From contig NC_134160.1 in NCBI RefSeq assembly GCF_033958435.1, positions 9,597,001 to 9,661,000 of the forward strand: a DNA stretch of 64,000 nt, written 5' to 3'. The DNA comes from Carettochelys insculpta. Lineage: Eukaryota; Chordata; Testudines; Carettochelyidae. Both the position numbers and the translations under genes were made by a program. Below, piece by piece: positions 54,701 through 64,000 of the stretch; position 1 is the stretch's first letter; each line of letters starts with the position of its first letter. The notes beneath the pieces were generated by a model. It was not told the DNA's origin. It did no database searches and was given only the letters and a program-made list of their open reading frames with translations.

Positions 54701-57700
54701 GCTGGATGCGTCTTTTCCACAGCATGGGATATAGACGTGTGAATATCAGTATCAAAGGTGGGGAAGTTGCCCTTGTAATGCGATCACCAGTTAAGATCTC
54801 CAGTCAAGTCCAAATTAACGGTGTCACGTTTGGAAATGACTTCCAATTCCAACGTCTCCCCCCAGAAGTGGGGGATGACTCACCCCTGGAGAAGGTGGGC
54901 TAGGAAGGAGCTGGGATCTCCCTCTCACATCTTGCCAGCGTCCAGCACACAGAGCAGTGAAGGCAAGCAGTGCCCCGCACTCACCTGCCTGATGGGGTAG
55001 AGGGAGCCGATGTGCTGAAGCCCACTGTAGGTCAGCCAGTTGGTGATCGCCGAGCGCTCCAGCAGCCACTGGCGGCCGCGGAAGTTGCTGTGTTCACACA
55101 GCACCCATCTGGGGGAAGGGAGAAGGAGCAAAGCCAGTTTCACTTAGGATGTCCCCTCCCCTGCACAGGAAAGGAATCCAAGGAGTGCACCAGCCGGAGG
55201 GACAGCTTGCCCTACAGCCCCTAGCCAGCCTGATTGGGCAGCAGCATGGACAGTGCTAAAGCAAGGGACTGGGGGTCAGGACTCCTGAGTTTCCCCATAG
55301 CATGATCTAGGGCGGGGTGCACAAAGTGGGAGCCCTCGGGGGGTGAACTTTCCTAAGGGGGTGCAGCATGATTGGCTGCTGGGGCTCAGGCTCATGCATC
55401 TCATTAAAAATGTTGAAATATGTGTAGGATAGAGAGTTTTACTGGAGGTGTAGTCACATTTATACAGGTTGAACCTCTCTCATGCAGCACCCTTGGCACC
55501 TGACCGATGACGACACAATTTGCTGGACTACGGGAGGTCAATATTATCTAGCACATTACCAACACTTCCACTGATTGCTGGGCTCTTGGAAGATACTTAG
55601 GGGTAAATTAGAGCTAAATAACAGCACAGAACCCTGAGAGCCAGGACTGGAAGCAAACTTTATGGGACCATGGGAAACTTGGGCACACCTATGATAAGTG
55701 GTCACCCGGCTAACTAAAATCCTGCCGGACCACAGATGCTGCCGGATGAAAGAGTGACGGACTTTTGCATTCTACGCACTTATTTTCTTACATTAGACAG
55801 GTTGGGGGGACCTGCTAACTGCAGGGATGAAAAGTGAGGCCCGACGTAAATGTTCACAGACCCTGATGTAGTGGCTATAGGAGGGGATTGGAAACCAGGC
55901 ATCCTGCATTCAGGTTCTAACTCAGGCTATGTCTACGCTTACCTGGAATGTCGACGGCTGCTACGTGAGTTTTGGTACGCCAATTGCGTTCCAAAAATCG
56001 ATTTTGCAGCCGTTGACTTCCGCAGTTGTCTTCATGGCAGAAGGTCGAAGGGAGGGCTCCTCCCATTAACCTCCCTTAATCCTTGCGGCTTGCAAGCAGT
56101 TCCGGGGTCAACGCTGACCCCGGAACACACTATTTTGCAAAGTGGTCAGTCTTCAGTGTTAGTGTAGATGTAGCTTCAGTGTGTGATCTGGAGCAAGGAG
56201 CTCAACTTCCCTACGATGAGCTACATTCCTGTAACTCAATGCATGGATGGACACCATGAAATCTGCTCCCAGCACCCTGCCTCTGGTCTCCAAGAACATT
56301 GCACCCCACCTTTCAGTGGAGGCCAGCCTGCTCTGAGTTGGCACCTCTAGGGTGTTTGCTGGGGGAATTCCCAGGAAGGCGTGTTTCAGGTTCGTCTTTA
56401 ACCCTCACGTTCTTCCACAACTGGGGCGGGGCCCAGTCTGCTGTGCTGAGGCAGGGCTCAGCTCTCTGGGTGTGTTCGTCAAGCTATTGTTTCAGCCTTG
56501 ATGCTGCATGGCTTGGCTTTCTGCCAGCACGGGGGTGGAGCCAAAACACATCAGCGTAGGGGACGGTCTGACTGGCTGGCATCCCAGTGGGCCGTGGCCC
56601 TGGCTCAGAGGGGAAGAAGCAAACAGAACAAGCCAGTCCTGCATGTGGCTTAGCTGGCTCTTCCCTGGCTGCACCCATCTCTGGGGTGGAACCACACATT
56701 TCCCACAGCATACTGTGCAGGGGGAGACCTGGGAGGGGCTTCCCCAGCCTGGGGCAGTGTGACGAGGTTCAGAGAGTCCGCTGCAGGGAGCTGCCATTGG
56801 CACAGGCTGGTTCTGACTGTCCTGGGCTCAGGACCTGGTTGCAGCGCTCAGGAGGGAGGCTCTGAGCGTGGCGTGGATACTTCCAGTGTCACGAGTGACC
56901 CGATCCAAAGAGAATCGTGATCAGTCACTTTCACAGAAGAGTGGCTGCCATGGAGGGTCACTGCCGGGCATCTTTCCCAGCGTATTCAGGCCCATCGCTC
57001 TCTCTGGAGTGTCACAGGGGGTCGGGGTTCACGCCCCGGGGCGCCTCCACTCACTTACATCCCGCCTTTCACGCGCACTGACAGCACGTGGTTATTGAAG
57101 CCCTCGGCCTGCAGGCTCCGCACCTCTCTGCTCAGCTCGATCTCCTTCCCTTCGAAGCGCTCCAGCCCGTGCAGGAGGATGGAGGGCTCCGAGAAGAACT
57201 GTGGGGAGGAAGGGAAAGGGACAGAAGCAGTGAAGGGGCCGGCAGGGACAATACGCGCAGTGAGATGCTGGGGGCAAAGCCAGGTAGTTGCTAAGGAGGA
57301 TGGGATGTCCCACTTCCCCCACACTGTGAGAGAGAGAGAGGGTGCACCGGCACCCAGTGTGGGAAGCACCAGCATTGTGGCTTGGAGCACAGGGCCTGTC
57401 CTAGGAGCAGGAACTTGGTAGCAGTTGGAGCAGCCACTTCCCTTGTACAGGCCTGTCAGGCAGGTCAGTGGGAATAGCTCAGTGGCTAGCGCATGGGATT
57501 TGTAAATGCAGGGTTGTGAGCGCCTTGAGGGGCGTTTCTAGGGTCTGGGGAAGGTTAGAGTTGAAAAAAACACAGATCCATCAGCGAGTCCCACTGTGAG
57601 GGCAGGGGACCTCCATGACCCCTTGGGGCGCCTCCCAGTTCCATGAGATGGAAGAGTTTTCTCTGGACAAGGGAGTTCAGCCAGGGTTCCCTCGAATTTT

Positions 57701-60700
57701 CTCCTCCCCAAGGGCAGTTTAAATTTTATTATGTGCACCCAGCAAAGTGCACCACCAGGAGAAACATACGTGGGTGGCTGTGAGTGCTCTGCTAATCAGC
57801 AGGGTGATGCCGGACTCTCTCCTGGGCAGCCAGAGGAGGAGGGAGCACTGCGAGTTGAAACACTTACAATGGGGACCTTCTTCAGGGACCGGATGGCTGT
57901 GGAGGAGACGCAGCCCATGGCGGAGAGTGTCGGATACTCGCCGTCCAACAGAACATGTTGTTCCCCCTCAAACGCCCGGCCACCATAGAGAATCCAGCTG
58001 GAAGTGAAATGCAGCCACAGAGATGACTCTGCCCCAAGCCCCCCTCTCCAGTGCCACACCCATGTGCCAGCCAGAGAAACCCCTGCAGCCCCAGGGAACC
58101 TCACCTTTTTCCCCCAGCACACAGCCCTGGGATGAGTTGGGTGGGGCTAGCAAACCTCCAAGACACCCACAGCCTCCCGGAGAAGTGTTCCCGCTCGTTT
58201 TTCCATGCAGGGTTGGAATGAAGTCTTGTCTCTTTGTTCTGGGTGATATCACAGAACTGGAAGGGGCCTCAAGTCCAGTCACCGGCCCTCACGACAGGAC
58301 CTACCACTATCCCTGAATGATTTTTTTAAATCTAACCTGCCCCTTTTTGCCTCAGACCCTTGAAAGGGACTGTCAGGGCCTGCACTTGCACACCTGGGTT
58401 TATGAGGCCAAAACGCTATTCCCTCCCACTGCACATAGGCACCATTAGAAACAAATGAGCCCCACTGTGGGTGGCTGGGGGCGCTCTGCAGATCAGCTGG
58501 GTGACACCTGAATCTCTCCTGGGCAGCCACCCACACGCTCAGCTTACAGGGAACCCTGCTCCTGTGTCTACCAGCTTTGGCACTGGTGGTCCCCTGCAGT
58601 TCCTATGCAGACCCTCCTACCCCACCCGTCAAAAGTCCTCATGTTTCTGCTCCCCCTTGTCAAACACACAGGGTGCTGCCCCCCCAGATCCAGACCTGAA
58701 GACCCTGGTCATCAGCTCCCAAATCCCAAAGAACCCCCTGGGTCAGAGCCCACAGGAGTTCCTGCCATACATCCGCCATGCTCCCAATCACCCTGTCCAA
58801 CCTCTGGGAGTTCATGCAGCCGCTTGTGTTTCAATGCCAGCTCTGCAGTCAGTCCAGAGCCTGGCTCAGCGCACGGACAGGAGCCCAGATCCCTGCCCTG
58901 GGAGTTTTTCCCTGGGTTCCATCTCCGCTAGCTGGCTGCTCCCTGGACAGCACAAAGGTGGATGGGATGGAGGCTCAAGGCCAAGGAGTACAGATTGAAG
59001 GACTTCTTTCTTTAACTCCTCTTGGCCACAGGGCACGGACAAGGCGGCGTGGGCCTCTCTCGCGCGGAGGGGCAGACAGATGGGGTGATGCAGAGCTCCC
59101 GCATTAGTGGGTGGGTGTCCGGGGTAGATTAGGAAGTGTTACCTGCCTCCATGGACCCTGCAGGACTGGGGAGTGAAGGCCTCGGGCAGGGACGTCTGGT
59201 TGTCCTCAAAGGAGATGTGCTCACCAAGGTAACTGGGAGCTGAGAACAGCTGGATCTGGAGAACCCAAGGAGCGAACCTGAATGAATGGGGCCTGGGCCA
59301 ACAGGGGATGTGGAGGGAGGGGAAGGGTTAATGGAGCTGGGATCCAGGGAGGGATGCATGGGTCTCCTCCAGAGGGCAGCTCATGGCACCTCTCAATTCA
59401 GCTTTCCCAGTAGCTGGAGCTCACATGTCCATCTCAACACAGAGCTGGCAGAGGCCACTGTGATCTCAACACCCCCATGGTGCCAGCACCCGGTCCCAGT
59501 GACATCCCAGGAGCAGAGGCACCCAGGCCCCGGGGATGGGCCCCAGACAGGCCCAGCCTGGAGGGCCAGATTACACCCTGCCCCCCTGGGTCCCACTTCT
59601 TACCCTGGAGACAAAGCGCAGACTGTGCTCCCCAACCTGCAAGTAAACAAGCTGCACCAGTTACCTGTGCCAGGGACACATGCTCCACGCCAGCTCGCTC
59701 CCCTCCCAGGGGCTTCCCAGGATGTGCTAGCACAAAGGGCCCTGATTCGGAGTAGCTCTGTTCCCACTCCAAGCATGGGGACAAGGCACACAGGGGACTT
59801 CAGGCCACCATCGTGCTCACGGTGTTCTGGCTCAGGGTCATTGCCACCTGCTAGCCAGGGGACGCAGAGAAGAGATGCACATGGGAGTGGCCTCTGGCCA
59901 TGCCCCCCAAAGACCATGGTGGGGGGTGGGAGAGGAGAGCCGAGGTGGAGCCCTTCCATTGGCTCTGTTTTGCCCTGGGACCATCTGCCCCAGCTGGCTG
60001 CTCCCTGGACAGCACAAAGGGGGATGGTAATGGACACTCAAGCCCGAAGAACACAGATCAAAGGACTTCTTTGAACTCCCCTTGGCCACAGGCCCTGGGC
60101 AAGGCGGGGTGGATCCTCTCTCGCCCAGAGGGGCAGGCTGGGAGGGTGACCAAGGGCTGCCTCCTTAGGGGGTGGGTGCATAGGGTGAGGCCAGGCTCTC
60201 TCACCTGGAGGACAGGTTGCACGGAGGAGATCCGGCTATCCCTGGCTCCCCAGTCCTCACAGTTCCGATACACTCCTTTCTCCAGGATATACTGTTCGCC
60301 AGAGAAGTTTGTGTTCTCGTAGGCCACCCACCTGGCCACAGAAATGGAACAGGCTGGCTTAGGCACCCATCCGGCTCCCAACGTACCCCGCCAATCGTGC
60401 AGTGTTGCACACACGGCGGGGGGGGGGGTATTACTTCCTGACCCCGCTGGGAATCAGCCCTGAAGCATGTGGATTCCTACCTTCAGTCGTCAGTGCAAGT
60501 TACCCAGCACCGAATCTGCCAAGACCTAAGCTCCTTTCTGCTCGGCTACACTGACACCACCTCCCTCCCCACAGGACAGTCCCCGCCCCCACCCATTCTC
60601 GACCAACCCCACCAACCCTCCAGGCGCTCACACTCCACTCAGCACGTGAATGGACTGGGTGGTAGTTCCATAGCCGGCCAGCTCCACATCTGGCAGCGCT

Positions 60701-63700
60701 TCACTCAGCTCCACACTGGGCCCATCCTGGAAGTCCGTGGCCTTGAAAAGCACCAGGGCCGGTTCTGAGAAGTCCTGTGGGGCGAGGGGAACCTGTTGTC
60801 AGAGCAGCTGTTTGCCTGGCTCTTGCCCCGTGGCCCAGGGCCTGGCAATGGGTGCCTGAGGGGTATGGTGGGTGCTCTCCAGAAACACAGCCTGGGCCCC
60901 TAGTGATGCTGGAGAATGGGATAGTGGTTAGGTGACTCGTTTGAATCCAGCCTGAGCAAGGGGTGAATGGTTACAAGCTGGTGCACCCAGCGTAAAGAGT
61001 TTGGGGGAGTCTTCAGCTGAGCCCCAGTGGGACTGGTGACCACCTCACAAAAGCTTCTGGACAGTGGTATGAGAGAGGAGAAGGGCTGGATGGATAAGGG
61101 GGCTGAGGCACAGAGGTAGGCAGCGTGAGAAAGTTTCCCTGCCCAAACAGGCCTGGGAGAAGGAACCAACAGCCCAGCTGTCCCGCCGCAGAGGTCACTA
61201 AGCTCACCGTGCGGATCAGCCGTAATGACCCCAGCTCGTCGTCGTAGCCTCCCCACTGCGTCCAGTCGGGGTATTCGCCTTCTTCCAGCAGATACTGGTG
61301 GCCCCGGAACCCCTCCTTCCCATAGCCGATCCAGCTGGGGGGGACGTAGAGGGGCAAGCTGTCAGGTCTGTCACATACCTCCAGGACCCCTGTTCACACC
61401 CAAGCCGTTGCAAGGGCCGCCCCCCTCATTTGCATATGGGCAGCACCCAGTGTTCCCTGCAAGCTGAGCACTTGGGCAGCTGCCCAAGAGAGATTCAGGT
61501 GCCTCCTTATGATTCGTAGCACCCCCCTGCACCAGGCGTTTCTCTTGGTGGTGCACATCCATACATGCCTTAGTGCACATAAAAGTTTATTCCACCCATG
61601 GATGGAAAGTTAGCAGCACCTCCCCCAGAACTCAGAGACTCCTGGGCTCTGCTAACCGGAGCCCTTTGCAAGGATGTCAGTCTCACCTGCCCGTCCCTGC
61701 ATCTCCTCCAGACACTCACCAGCCCCCCAGGATGCGCAGAGACCCCACCGTGGCCATCGCCGGGCCCTGGCGGTTCGCCTGCGTCTTCAAGTCGTAGATG
61801 TCTTGGGTCACTTCGCAGCTGTGGCCCTGGAAACACGCCATCTCGTAGATCACTGCCTGGAGCGGCACAGGAAACACGCGTCGATTGAGGAACCAGACCT
61901 AGAGATCCCCGCCGGGCGAGCCTGGGACGGAGACAGCTGAGACGGAGCTTTCCCACAGCTCAGGCTCCTACCCCACACCCTACAGTGCCCCCTGTGCCAC
62001 AGCCACAACCAGTATCCTGACACCAGTCTCTGTGCTCACCCCTCTTAGCAACAGCTGGGTTGTGAGCAGTCCCCCAGCCCCTCTCTTGGTGTGACCCCCA
62101 CCCCACAGCACCTCCTGGTGGGAGTGGCTGGTGCTGCAGCAGCTGTGAGCCCTCCGGATACCTTTCCCTTTGGGAACTGACCATTTCACCTGATTAGTTT
62201 TAAGCCCCTGGCTCGGCCGGGGCCTTCCTCTCTTACCTTGGGCTCCCCCGGCTTCTCTACAGCAGGGCAGCCCTGAAACAGAAGGAAACCAAAATGAGAG
62301 CTCTGAGCGCTGTCCAGCAGACAGAGAGTGAAGCCAGACACAGATGCAAGGCTTGAAGCAGGCAGGGCTAAGGGTGGGGGGCTCAAAAGCTACAGACATA
62401 AAAATCGGGCTGATTTAGTCTTGTCGGCGGGAGAGGCTGTGTGTGAACTTCAGCTTGTCTTCTGGCCTGATGAGACCCTGGCCATATGCAGCCCTGGATA
62501 TGCAATGTTCCTGCTCTGTCTCAGTCTCCACTGTGCACTGGTCATTTCACCAGGTCCCGGACAAGCTTCCAAAAAGGCAGCTCCATCCGGGGAGGTTCAA
62601 ATTCATCATAAGACACTCTCAGTCCTGCTACAAGGCTGTCTATCATTTTGGGAGAGAACAGATGCTATTTTTGCACCATTCTGTCTTAGAAGGGACAGAA
62701 TGGTCAGCTGGTAGCATCCTCTAGTGCAGGGGTCGGCAGGCAAAATGGCAAGATAATTATCCAATTAGATAAAAACCTCAGCAATTCAAGAGCACCAATG
62801 CATATGAATACAAGATGGTCCTTAATAAATAACATTGAACCCTACTTTGTGTAAGCCCTATTTTAAGAATGGCTCACACACAATGGTTTGTAATGCGATA
62901 CATGTTTACTGCAGGATGGTCACAAACTTTTTACGTATTCTATTTCCTCACACATTAGATGTGTGTTTGTACCACTGTCTTCCTGACTTCACTCCTGAAA
63001 CTTCTCTCACTCTGGAGGATGCTGGGGGAGGTAGCCAACATTCCAAGATCACATCGGGTGCATCTACACTTGCATTCCTCTTTCGAAAGAGGCATGCAAA
63101 TGAGGTAAATTGAAAATGCAAATGAGGTATACATTTGCCTATTTGGTGCCTCATTTGCATATTCTAATTTCGAAAGAGCTTCTTTCAAAAGAAGAAAGCC
63201 AGTGTAGACGCTGCTCTTTCAAAAGTAAACCCATCTTCGAAAGAATCCTTCTTCCCTTTATTTAATGGGAAGAAGGATTCTTTCGAATATGGGGTTTACT
63301 TTCAAAAGAGCAGCATCTACACTGGCTTTCTTCTTTCAAAAGAAGTTCTTTCGAAATTAGAATATACAAATGAGGTTCCAAATAGGCAAATTTATACCTC
63401 ATTTGCATTTTCGATTTCCCTCATTTGCATACCTCTTTCGAAAGGAATGCAAGTGTAGACACACCCATATTGTTTGCTATTTAGATATGAGTTGTTTATT
63501 TTGGGGCTTTTAGATGTTCACCATTTATCAAAAATAATCAAGAGGCTTTTCATTTTTTAAACTTTGCAGTTGTAGCTGCAGGAGCCACAAAGAAGTCATG
63601 AAAGAGCCGCAGGTTGCCGACCCCTCCCCTAATGGGAGAGTAAGAGGCACACATGCAGAGTGCTTACCAGTTTAATAGGATGCAGAGAGCAGACCGCAGT

Positions 63701-63794
63701 ATCCTTCGCACCCCAGGCTTTTAAATTGGGATACCCCCCAGGCTCCAGAACAAAGGGGTCATCGTCAAAGAAAGGTTTAGAATAAATCAGCCAC
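51664..63794 (-). CDS. CRYBG2: CRYBG2 (AIM1L), beta/gamma-crystallin and ricin-lectin protein, 3' part only
   Basis: Fourteen minus-strand exons (63794 down to 51664) join in frame to about 547 codons ending in TAA; earlier exons lie beyond 64000. The chain is a series of Greek-key motifs, mostly one per exon, alternating an A-type (YEMACFQG, LFKATDFQD, LFSAPSYLGE, LLHGLERFEG) with a B-type motif starting with Trp (WIGYGKEGFRG, WVAYENTNFSG, WILYGGRAFEG, WVLCEHSNFRG). A ricin-B-type segment with Q-x-W repeats (RQTWRI, TQIWDI) closes it. CRYBG proteins are non-lens crystallin-superfamily proteins. Paralogy with CRYBG1 was considered; position next to UBXN11/CD52 favours CRYBG2. All junctions are GT-AG and all phases agree. 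Confidence 0.94.
52397..52556 (-). CDS. CRYBG2: CRYBG2 exon, ricin-type lectin repeat
   Basis: Fifty-three codons, AAPTMSLQVIGLSGKGAKVV, then WAENRVPRQTWRIDALGQIW and MILDVK. Acceptor GGTTTCAG|GCT, donor AAAG|GTGAGG. Confidence 0.93.
52798..53004. mobile_element. hAT MITE of the AGTAAAAGTA type, 207 bp, in CRYBG2 intron
   Basis: CAGAGGGAGAAACAGTACCC at the left; inverted right end CAGAGGTGGGAAAAGTACC. CACATTGT (52790-52797) and CACACTGT (53005-53012) are a 7/8 target duplication. The arms complement over ACTTGAGTAAAAGTGCAGCT. Confidence 0.85.
53357..53515 (-). CDS. CRYBG2: CRYBG2 exon, start of lectin region
   Basis: Fifty-three codons, RRIYFRIENVELQLFLSVPD to SSSIWYYEEGLIKNQ. Phase 0 at both ends; acceptor TTCTAG|AGA, donor AACCAG|GTGAGG. 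Confidence 0.93.
53820..54085. mobile_element. Tigger-like DNA transposon fragment
   Basis: The C-rich part and CTCAGATTACAAAAGGAGCTT repeat the SH3BGRL3 intron 2 sequence, and the end CCCTCGCATAAATGGAGGCA, CTGCTGTA resembles a Tigger-type terminus. Confidence 0.45.
54230..54516. mobile_element. MITE with GGCTGTGTTTACACTG end
   Basis: Left end TTTGGCTGTGTTTACACTGC; right end GGTGTAGACCTAGCC. TATTTTGAAAT motifs recur on both arms. Confidence 0.55.
54524..54580 (-). mobile_element. Penelope-type tail fragment
   Basis: GACTAACAAATTTATTAGGG and GAGTAAAACTCACTTCCTCA; on the sense strand it starts at CTGAGGAAGTGAG. Confidence 0.6.
54985..55108 (-). CDS. CRYBG2: CRYBG2 exon, Greek key WVLCEHSNFRG
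   Basis: WVLCEHSNFRGRQWLLERSA then ITNWLTYSGLQHIGSLYPIR Q, a B-type motif with the usual F-G-Q-x-x-L pattern. Acceptor CCCCCAG|A, donor AGGCAG|GTGAGT. Confidence 0.94.
55465..55770. mobile_element. Non-autonomous DNA transposon with AGGTTGAACCTCTCT end
   Basis: ACAGGTTGAACCTCTCTCATG, TTGCTGGACTACGGGAGGTC and CCGGACCACAGATGCTGCCGG, a diverged element widespread in reptiles in my recollection. Superfamily unassigned. Confidence 0.5.
55924..56175. mobile_element. Palindrome-like MITE
   Basis: GGCTATGTCTACGCTTACCT opposite, inverted, AGCTACATCTACACTAACAC, with TCGACGG, AATCGATTTTGC and GGGGTCAACGCTGACCCC hairpins inside. Confidence 0.65.
57059..57198 (-). CDS. CRYBG2: CRYBG2 exon, Greek key A-type FFSEPSILL
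   Basis: FFSEPSILLHGLERFEGKEI, then a charged helix and NNHVLSVRVKGG. Acceptor CCCACAG|TTC, donor GGGAT|GTAAGT. Confidence 0.94.
57682..57850 (+). mobile_element. hAT MITE, copy in CRYBG2 intron
   Basis: CAGGGTTCCCTCGAATTTTC at the left and GAGGGAGCACTG at the right, of the same family as 36232. The exon at 57868 starts 18 bp beyond its right end. Flanks are only partly similar. Confidence 0.75.
57868..57997 (-). CDS. CRYBG2: CRYBG2 exon, Greek key WILYGGRAFEG
   Basis: WILYGGRAFEGEQHVLLDGE, YPTLSAMGC and IRSLKKVPI. Acceptor TTCCAG|C, donor ATT|GTAAGT. Confidence 0.94.
58440..58560 (+). mobile_element. hAT MITE fragment
   Basis: GGGCGCTCTGCAGATCAGCT and TTACAGGGAACCCTG, the right half of the same family. 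Confidence 0.6.
59143..59255 (-). CDS. CRYBG2: CRYBG2 exon, Greek key A-type IQLFSAPSYLGE
   Basis: IQLFSAPSYLGEHISFEDNQ through FTPQSCRVHGG. Acceptor TCTCCAG|ATC, donor GGCAG|GTAACA. Confidence 0.93.
59604..59636 (-). CDS. CRYBG2: CRYBG2 33-nt micro-exon VGEHSLRFVSR
   Basis: Eleven codons, phase 0 on both sides, acceptor ACTTGCAG|GTT and donor AGG|GTAAGA. It links VQPVLQ of the upstream exon with IQLFS of the next, as the domain linker in crystallin-type proteins. Confidence 0.88.
60205..60331 (-). CDS. CRYBG2: CRYBG2 exon, Greek key WVAYENTNFSG
   Basis: WVAYENTNFSGEQYILEKGV, YRNCEDWGA and RDSRISSVQPVLQ. Acceptor TGGCCAG|G, donor CTCCAG|GTGAGA. Confidence 0.95.
60632..60774 (-). CDS. CRYBG2: CRYBG2 exon, Greek key A-type DFSEPALVLFKA
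   Basis: DFSEPALVLFKATDFQDGPS, VELSEALPDVELAGYGTTTQ and SIHVLSG. Acceptor CCCCACAG|GAC, donor GGAGT|GTGAGC. Confidence 0.94.
61208..61334 (-). CDS. CRYBG2: CRYBG2 exon, Greek key WIGYGKEGFRG
   Basis: WIGYGKEGFRGHQYLLEEGE, YPDWTQWGG and YDDELGSLRLIRT. The DDELGS stretch is close to, but not, the D/N-D/N-x-x-S/T-S calcium motif. Acceptor CCCCCAG|C, donor CACG|GTGAGC. Confidence 0.95.
61449..61620 (-). mobile_element. hAT MITE, inverted copy
   Basis: GTGTTCCCTGCAAGCTGAGC, TGGTGGTGCACATCCATACA and GTTTATTCCACCCATGGATGG are the family in reverse orientation, between two CRYBG2 exons. Confidence 0.7.
61720..61856 (-). CDS. CRYBG2: CRYBG2 exon, Greek key A-type YEMACFQG
   Basis: AVIYEMACFQGHSCEVTQDI, YDLKTQANRQG and VGSLRILGG. 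Acceptor CTCCAG|GCA, donor GCTG|GTGAGT. Confidence 0.95.
62237..62272 (-). CDS. CRYBG2: CRYBG2 36-nt micro-exon GCPAVEKPGEPK
   Basis: Twelve codons, phase 0 on both sides. Acceptor TGTTTCAG|GGC, donor AAG|GTAAGA. It is the inter-domain linker before AVIYE and matches the linker that I recall in CRYBG1 (a G-C-P start and EKPGEPK). Confidence 0.9.
63056..63466. mobile_element. Palindromic TTTCGAAA MITE, near-perfect 411-bp foldback
   Basis: Ends GGGTGCATCTACACTTGCAT and, inverted, GGGTGTGTCTACACTTGCAT, each followed by TCCTCTTTCGAAAG. The whole element is nearly its own reverse complement around 63261 (CTTTATTTAATGGGAAGAAG). Confidence 0.88.
63668..63794 (-). CDS. CRYBG2: CRYBG2 most upstream exon in the window, Greek key WLIYSKPFFD
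   Basis: WLIYSKPFFDDDPFVLEPGG, YPNLKAWGAKDTAV and CSLHPIKL. Acceptor GTCCTCCAG|G, donor CTG|GTAAGC. Its A-type partner must lie beyond the right edge. Confidence 0.94.
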
Positions 63795-64000
63795 CTGGAG
63801 GACAGTGAGAAAACAATTATATACAGACAAGCCTTGGGCCTGGTCCATGGCTCTCTGGACTCAGTGTGAGTCTTTCCACTGACTTCAAAGGGCATTGAAC
63901 TGGGCTTTTTCTCTGGTTTCTGTCTCCCCCGCAATGCCCTGTGTCATGCTGCAAAGCCAAATCAGGAAGAGAGGAACCCCAACCCAGATCCCAGCATCAC

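Noticed and set aside
59286..60074. 262-codon plus-strand open frame
   Set aside because: It overlaps the CRYBG2 micro-exon on the other strand and GC-rich introns; composition is low-complexity and no conserved motif is seen.
1..64000. tRNA genes or Pol III SINEs
   Set aside because: I looked for A/B-box spacing (GGTTCGANNCC) and cloverleaf arms in the short repeats and found none; their link is to the Penelope-like 3' end.

Overview
The window is vertebrate nuclear DNA, most likely from a turtle. The evidence is CR1 LINE copies throughout, a Penelope-like retroelement with many short tail copies, hAT-type and TTCGAA-rich palindromic MITEs, and spliced genes with conserved intron phases. 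The species call is inference. I see no bacterial genes, CRISPR array, rRNA or tRNA.

Four genes can be read exon by exon, in the order SH3BGRL3 (+), UBXN11 (-), a CD52-like gene (+), CRYBG2/AIM1L (-). I recall the same order and orientations on human 1p36.11, and that synteny supports the names. SH3BGRL3 (933-3033, 3 coding exons, 93 aa) is complete and starts in a CpG island. UBXN11 (6743-20808 plus a CpG promoter near 28.7 kb) has 12 clear coding exons for coiled coil, SEP and UBX domains; its first coding exon is not resolved. The CD52-like gene (36058-43004) has two exons 6.8 kb apart that splice in phase to a 61-residue GPI-anchor-type precursor behind a CCAAT/TATA promoter. CRYBG2 (51664-63794, continuing past the right edge) gives 14 exons: one Greek-key motif per exon, two micro-exons, and a C-terminal ricin-type lectin region.

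Most of the rest is repeats. CR1 LINEs lie at 20.9-23.5, 32.8-35.0, 37.0-38.3 and 39.0-41.4 kb. An RTE-like LINE end with an ATG tail is at 29.6 kb and another LINE end at 38.5 kb. hAT MITEs with 8-bp target duplications are at 36.2, 49.7, 50.1 and 52.8 kb. Near-perfect TTCGAA palindromes of 300-415 bp are at 4.2, 26.1, 46.8 and 63.1 kb. A GIY-YIG Penelope-like element is at 24.6-26.0 kb.

The most unusual signal is in the short repeats usually taken for SINEs. At two loci they form the 3' terminus of the Penelope-like element. Seven loci carry head-to-head pairs with both tails outward, and five of these pairs are enclosed by one target duplication of 8-14 bp, so the palindrome integrated as a unit. 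The tail begins with a sequence resembling part of a hammerhead ribozyme core. The genes do not form a functional pathway; they are a conserved syntenic block.
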